Shown here one piece after another: positions 60,101-64,000 of a stretch of DNA of 64,000 bases. The stretch comes from Glandiceps talaboti. Its lineage: Eukaryota > Hemichordata > Enteropneusta > Spengelidae. A program made the translations under genes and the position numbers. The notes beneath the pieces were generated by a model, which saw only the letters and a program-made list of their open reading frames with translations, made no database searches and was not told where the DNA came from. How positions within the stretch are numbered: position 1 is the stretch's first letter; each line of letters begins with the position of its first letter. The stretch covers positions 3,034,501 to 3,098,500 of the forward strand of contig NC_135555.1 of NCBI RefSeq assembly GCF_964340395.1, given 5' to 3'.

Positions 60101-63100
60101 AGAAATCACCTAAATACTGCCACAAATGAGACTGTGTGATATAATTACATGTACTCAGTTTAAACATAATCAGAAATTTTGGATGAAATCTCAATCTTCT
60201 CAAATTTTGAGGTCACTACTACAAATGAGACTGAGTCAAATGATTAGTGTACATGGTATTGGTCTAAACAGAAATGTTGGATGGAGTCTCAAGTCTTTTA
60301 GAGTTCAGAGGTCAATATAAATAGTTGATGATCACTAACAGTATACGTCACATAGACATAATGTATAGAAAGTAAACATCAATGACGCACTTCTAAGTAG
60401 GTTTGTATATCATATCAACATTACAATGATAACAACAACATCAATATAAATAGATGATGCTCACTAACGGTATACATCACATCGACATAGTGTACAGGAA
60501 GTAAACATCAATGACTGCACTTCTGAGTAGGTTTGTATATCATATCAACATTACAATGATAACAACACTATCAATATGGTTTTTTATGAACTTTCAGTTT
60601 CCTCCAAAACTGATAACATTTTCTAGTCTATTTTAGTATACACATTGATGATAGAGTACATTATCCTGTGGTATGTCAGGCATGTAAGGAAGTGGATAAA
60701 TAATCTAAAACTGACTACTTACAGCTGCCGCTTTCTGCTTGGAAGGTGACAGGAATATATTCTGTACTTGCAACATGGCAGTGATGGTAAGAATTTCATC
60801 AGAACAACCGAAGTCACCTAAAATGTCAAAAAATCATCATTTTGGGAAAAGAGAATGTTTAATTCTTACATAGTTGATATGAAAGCCTTTGAGTCATGAA
60901 ACACACACTTTAAAAACAGATTTCAAGCAGCTGACAGGGATGGATTTAGCAGTGTATAAGAATTGCAGCACTGTATGAAAGACTCATAGAATGCACATAT
61001 TTTGATAGCCTTATAGAACTGCCATTGTTTAGACTCCTTTACACGCTGTACAAAAGTAAAAGAGTGTGCACAAATTTTTTTTGTGTGTGCATATAATGAA
61101 TAATGATATGACACCAGTTCAATGGTAGAAACTCACCTGACACTAGTACTATTTTAGCAAACATTGGATCTAATGGAAACTCTGCCATCCTGACACCCAA
61201 GGGTTCTGCTAGTTTAGCACTATCATTGATTGCACCCAAGGCATACAGTAATTCTAAACCACGTATCATAGCATTGGAGGATGGAGGGGATAGAAAGTTG
61301 AACCGAAGGACGTTATCTATCCCAAGACATTTCAGTTGTAATATGACTGTAGACAAGTTGGTCCTAAATAACAAAGATATAAAGAAACTTATGTAGTTAT
61401 ATTATTCAAACATTTGAAAACAATTTTTTGCATCTCTGATTTCTGTAATTGCACTACCTATCTCAATATCATGAATAAATATCACCAAAATCTAAAACCA
61501 TTTACTATTCTTTTGAATATGACAAAAATAATGAATATTCAAATATTCTTTATATAATATCTATGAACTGTATTCATCAAAATAGATTTCGTAAGTTGAA
61601 GATCAGCATGGTTACTTTTGAAAAATCATGGGTCCTATCTTTCAAAGACATCTTTATAGAAATTACCTCTGTATTCTGGAACAGCATACTTTGGCAATTC
61701 ATAGAAATCTTACCTCTGCATTTCTGGTACAGCAAACTTTGGTAATTTATAGAAATCTTACCTCTGCATTTCTGGTACAGCAGACTTTGGTAATTTATGA
61801 AAATCTTCTTCAGTGTAAAGTCTGTATGCTTTGCCTGACCTAACACGGCCACCTCTCCCTGATCTCTGTTCAGCTGAAGCTTGTGATACAGGTATAATGA
61901 CCAAACCCTCTAAACCAGTCTGTGGGTTGTATGCCCTCAGTTTAACAAAACCACAGTCTATTACTAGCAGGATGAAAAAACACAAAATATATCAATATTA
62001 AGTTGACTGTTGTCAACAAGACAGAAAAACACTTGGCATGATGGAAAAACAAAAATAAAATCCCTGCATTTAGCAGGTTAAGTATCTTTTACTTCATTGC
62101 ATCAAAATCTACGACAAAGAGTTTGGGGCAAGAGTAGAGCAGTTGACCACTGTTTAGTCAGTGGTACACATCAGTTCTAACCACATTAACCCTCACCCCA
62201 ACCCCCTAGTTTGAATAAAACTGTTCATCCACTGTACATGCAGTCAACTTTCCTCCATTCTTGTCATAAGATGTATACATATATACATCCAAACAAAATA
62301 ACAACAAGATGAATTATGTTGCACGGATAAAGACAGAATTTGGTACTTTTCAAACGACATTTCATGTAATTTTAATCGGTATACCAAACTTTTTTGATAA
62401 AAAATTGAAAAGACTGAGTAGAAGAAAAGATTTAATCTGACAAGTTTCATAGCAACTCACTGTACACAATCCCATTTATTGTGATGGATGCTTCGGCAAT
62501 GTTTGTTGCTATGACAACTTTCCTAGTATTCTTCCCTGTCCTCTCAAAGACTCTCATTTGCTCTGATGAAGGTAAACCACCATACATGGGCAGAACTCTC
62601 ATTTTCATGTGTTTGTCAGATAAATGCCTTGCTTGCTCTCTGAAATGAAGAAATGACAAAGAATATATCCAAAATATTTTTTCTACATACTTTCCATCTA
62701 GTACATATCAAAACGAAAATCTATATCTATCCATTCTCGCATGATTACTATTATAGTATAGAATGATATTTCTTACAAACTAGATGAAATTCAAATAAAA
62801 ATGAGTACCTGACAGATGAAACAACATTCTCTACTTCTTCTTGGCCGGTCAGGAAAGCCAAAATATCCCCCGATGGTTCAGTTTTGTGTATCTTGAAGAT
62901 GGTGTCAACGGTTTCTTTAATGTAGTCAGGTACTGGACTGAGAAAAAGGAAATCATAAATTACTTAAATAATTTTTAGTCAAATGCATTATGAAAACTAT
63001 TTCCAATAGAAGTTATCATATTCATGTGTGTAACAGACCCTTTGTTGTGACTCATAAAGCTACTTTCCAAAGAACAGAATGCATAACTTTGTGATAATTC

Positions 63101-63841
63101 TCTATAATGTTGTTCATGCGAGACACACACAAAACTATTCAATATTCAAATATTGAGCTACAATGCTATATTAGAAACCAAGTGGTTGGTATGACATGCT
63201 TACCTTACTGCATAGAATATGTCCACTGGATAAGTTCTACCTTCTACTGTCAGAATTGTGGCAGTGTCTTTGCTATAATAGATACAAAAAAAACCAATGA
63301 TGATCATACATGTACATGTAGTTCTATGGCAAATTCAAATATACTTCTTCCTGTTGCATCTGAGAAAAAACAATTAGGTGTTCACATGTAACAAATACAT
63401 TTGAAAGACAAACTGCATCATGTAATTGTCTGTTTGATATGGTTGCTGAGAGTGTGACTGACAATTTGCTATCATATAAAATTATGGACACTGATATCTT
63501 GTGATTGTATGCAGAGGACATGGCAAGACTTTCATTAACAAATGTTGGCAATTATTTTGAATTTTTGCAGAAAGCATTCAATTGTTGTTATATACTATTT
63601 AGACTGAAGCAGGAAGTAAATGTCATTCCCAAATTGACAGATACACTAGTACCAAATATCTACTTACCTTGAATCATTGGTATCATTGTTGTTGAAGAAA
63701 TCTCTGAAAGCCTCGGCATCCAGTGTAGCTGATGAGATAATTATTCTCAAGTCTTTCCTTTTCTTCTGTATCTTCTTCAACAACCCAACAATGATGTCTG
63801 TGTACAAGGTTCTCTCATGGGCTTCATCAATCATAATTACA
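57192..63841 (-). CDS. DHX35: DEAH-box RNA helicase DHX35, C-terminal 12 exons (N-terminus outside the window)
   Basis: Spliceosome-associated DEAH helicase. Exons, high to low: 63668-63841, 63204-63272, 62809-62937, 62461-62639, 61762-61963, 61137-61363, 60723-60817, 59966-60043, 59440-59488, 58874-59108, 57719-57830, 57192-57230. GT-AG, phases agree, about 529 codons; human DHX35 is 703 aa, so about 170 residues are missing off-window. Motif [13 protein letters not shown], motif III SAT, then [14 protein letters not shown], motif [11 protein letters not shown], motif [12 protein letters not shown], winged-helix/ratchet region ([35 protein letters not shown]), OB fold ([37 protein letters not shown]), ending [20 protein letters not shown]. 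The close match to human DHX35 in [18 protein letters not shown] and the OB region separates it from DHX8, DHX16 and DHX38. Two exons have tandemly multiplied 5' splice sites. Confidence 0.95.
57292..57307. repeat. Poly(C) tract
   Basis: C homopolymer in the last DHX35 intron. Confidence 0.9.
58079..58912. repeat. DHX35: 100-bp tandem array of a DHX35 exon end plus 5' splice site (8 copies beyond the true exon)
   Basis: The true exon (58874-59108) ends [19 protein letters not shown] then |GTAAGTG. Its last ~60 nt, the donor and ~40 nt of intron recur eight more times downstream at a 100-bp period, with few differences between units. Each unit also holds a second direct copy of ATGGTAAGTGTTATGCCAAT. 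By count, 15 GTAAGT hexamers lie in about 740 bp on the sense strand. The copy nearest the far end (58079) and the one at about 58677 have changed donors. No obvious acceptor precedes the exon-like part of any unit. Confidence 0.95.
60117..60310. repeat. ~98-bp direct duplication in a DHX35 intron
   Basis: CACAAATGAGACTGTGTGAT... and CTACAAATGAGACTGAGTCA... start two diverged tandem copies, each ending in a GAGGTCA-type sequence. Confidence 0.7.
60312..60570. repeat. 129-bp direct tandem duplication in a DHX35 intron
   Basis: TCAATATAAATAGTTGATGA... (60312) and TCAATATAAATAGATGATGC... (60441) begin two highly similar units containing GTTTGTATATCATATCAACA. Confidence 0.85.
61663..61800. repeat. 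DHX35: ~50-bp triplication of a DHX35 exon end plus 5' splice site
   Basis: The exon ending at 61762 ([12 protein letters not shown] then AG|GTAAGA) has its last ~40 nt and donor copied at about 61712-61761 ([11 protein letters not shown]-like, intact AG|GTAAGA) and more diverged at about 61663-61711 (GAGGTAATT). Confidence 0.85.
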
Positions 63842-63881
63842 CTGTAAAGGGAATGTCACAGAAAGGTCAAAGTGCAAGGGT

Positions 63882-64000
63882 CAGTTTGCCCTCCAAGCCA
63901 TGGCATTTGACATGTCATTGACACATAGCAATTTCTTGTGACCAACAATTTGAAGTTTCTCTATCTCTTGCTATGTGGTGACTCACAAAAAAACCTACTT
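63882..64000. mobile_element. Second copy of the TGCCCTCTAA repeat (truncated by the window)
   Basis: TTTGCCCTCCAAGC, then ATCTCTTGCTATGTGGTGAC + TCACAA, parallels the copy at 23920-24090. The right end lies outside the window. Confidence 0.6.

Overview
This 64 kb window is from an animal nuclear genome. The genes are split by many GT-AG introns, the intergenic DNA is AT-rich, and it carries SINEs, MITEs and many mini- and microsatellites. The proteins are full-length, vertebrate-like orthologues (prolidase at 493 aa and AIRIM at 203 aa are as long as the human proteins), yet the genes are compact and the repeats are not vertebrate families I recognise. An invertebrate deuterostome (hemichordate or cephalochordate type) or a slowly evolving lophotrochozoan fits best. 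I cannot name the phylum from sequence alone.

Layout. (1) 1-1652, minus: 5' part of an unidentified C2H2/AT-hook protein gene, head to head with (2) a ZNF507 orthologue, plus, with its whole CDS in one exon (6801-11033). They share a promoter near 2.6 kb. (3) 11-18 kb: no gene seen; two MITEs and a SINE. (4) 17992-32260, plus: complete 15-exon PEPD (prolidase), with one exon tandemly duplicated as an intact alternative copy. (5) 36509-45800, minus: complete 14-coding-exon NBN (nibrin). (6) 49058-53453, minus: complete CDCA8 (borealin), head to head with (7) 54449-56737, plus: AIRIM (C1orf109). (8) 57192-64000, minus: the C-terminal three quarters of DHX35.

The genes serve separate processes: proline recycling, double-strand break signalling (MRN complex), the chromosomal passenger complex, 60S ribosome maturation and an RNA helicase. 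There is no operon logic, but two divergent promoters are visible, and the CDCA8-AIRIM pair is also head to head in human.

The most unusual feature is local. Short tandem duplications repeatedly cover the 3' end of an exon together with its 5' splice site: a 100-bp array in DHX35 with 15 GTAAGT hexamers, a triplicated boundary at another DHX35 exon, and a triplicated boundary at an NBN exon. In PEPD a complete exon is duplicated with its frame intact, 48 bp from its twin, which is the architecture of mutually exclusive exons. I saw no retroviral or Polinton-like copies, toxin genes, rRNA genes, functional tRNA genes or CRISPR arrays.
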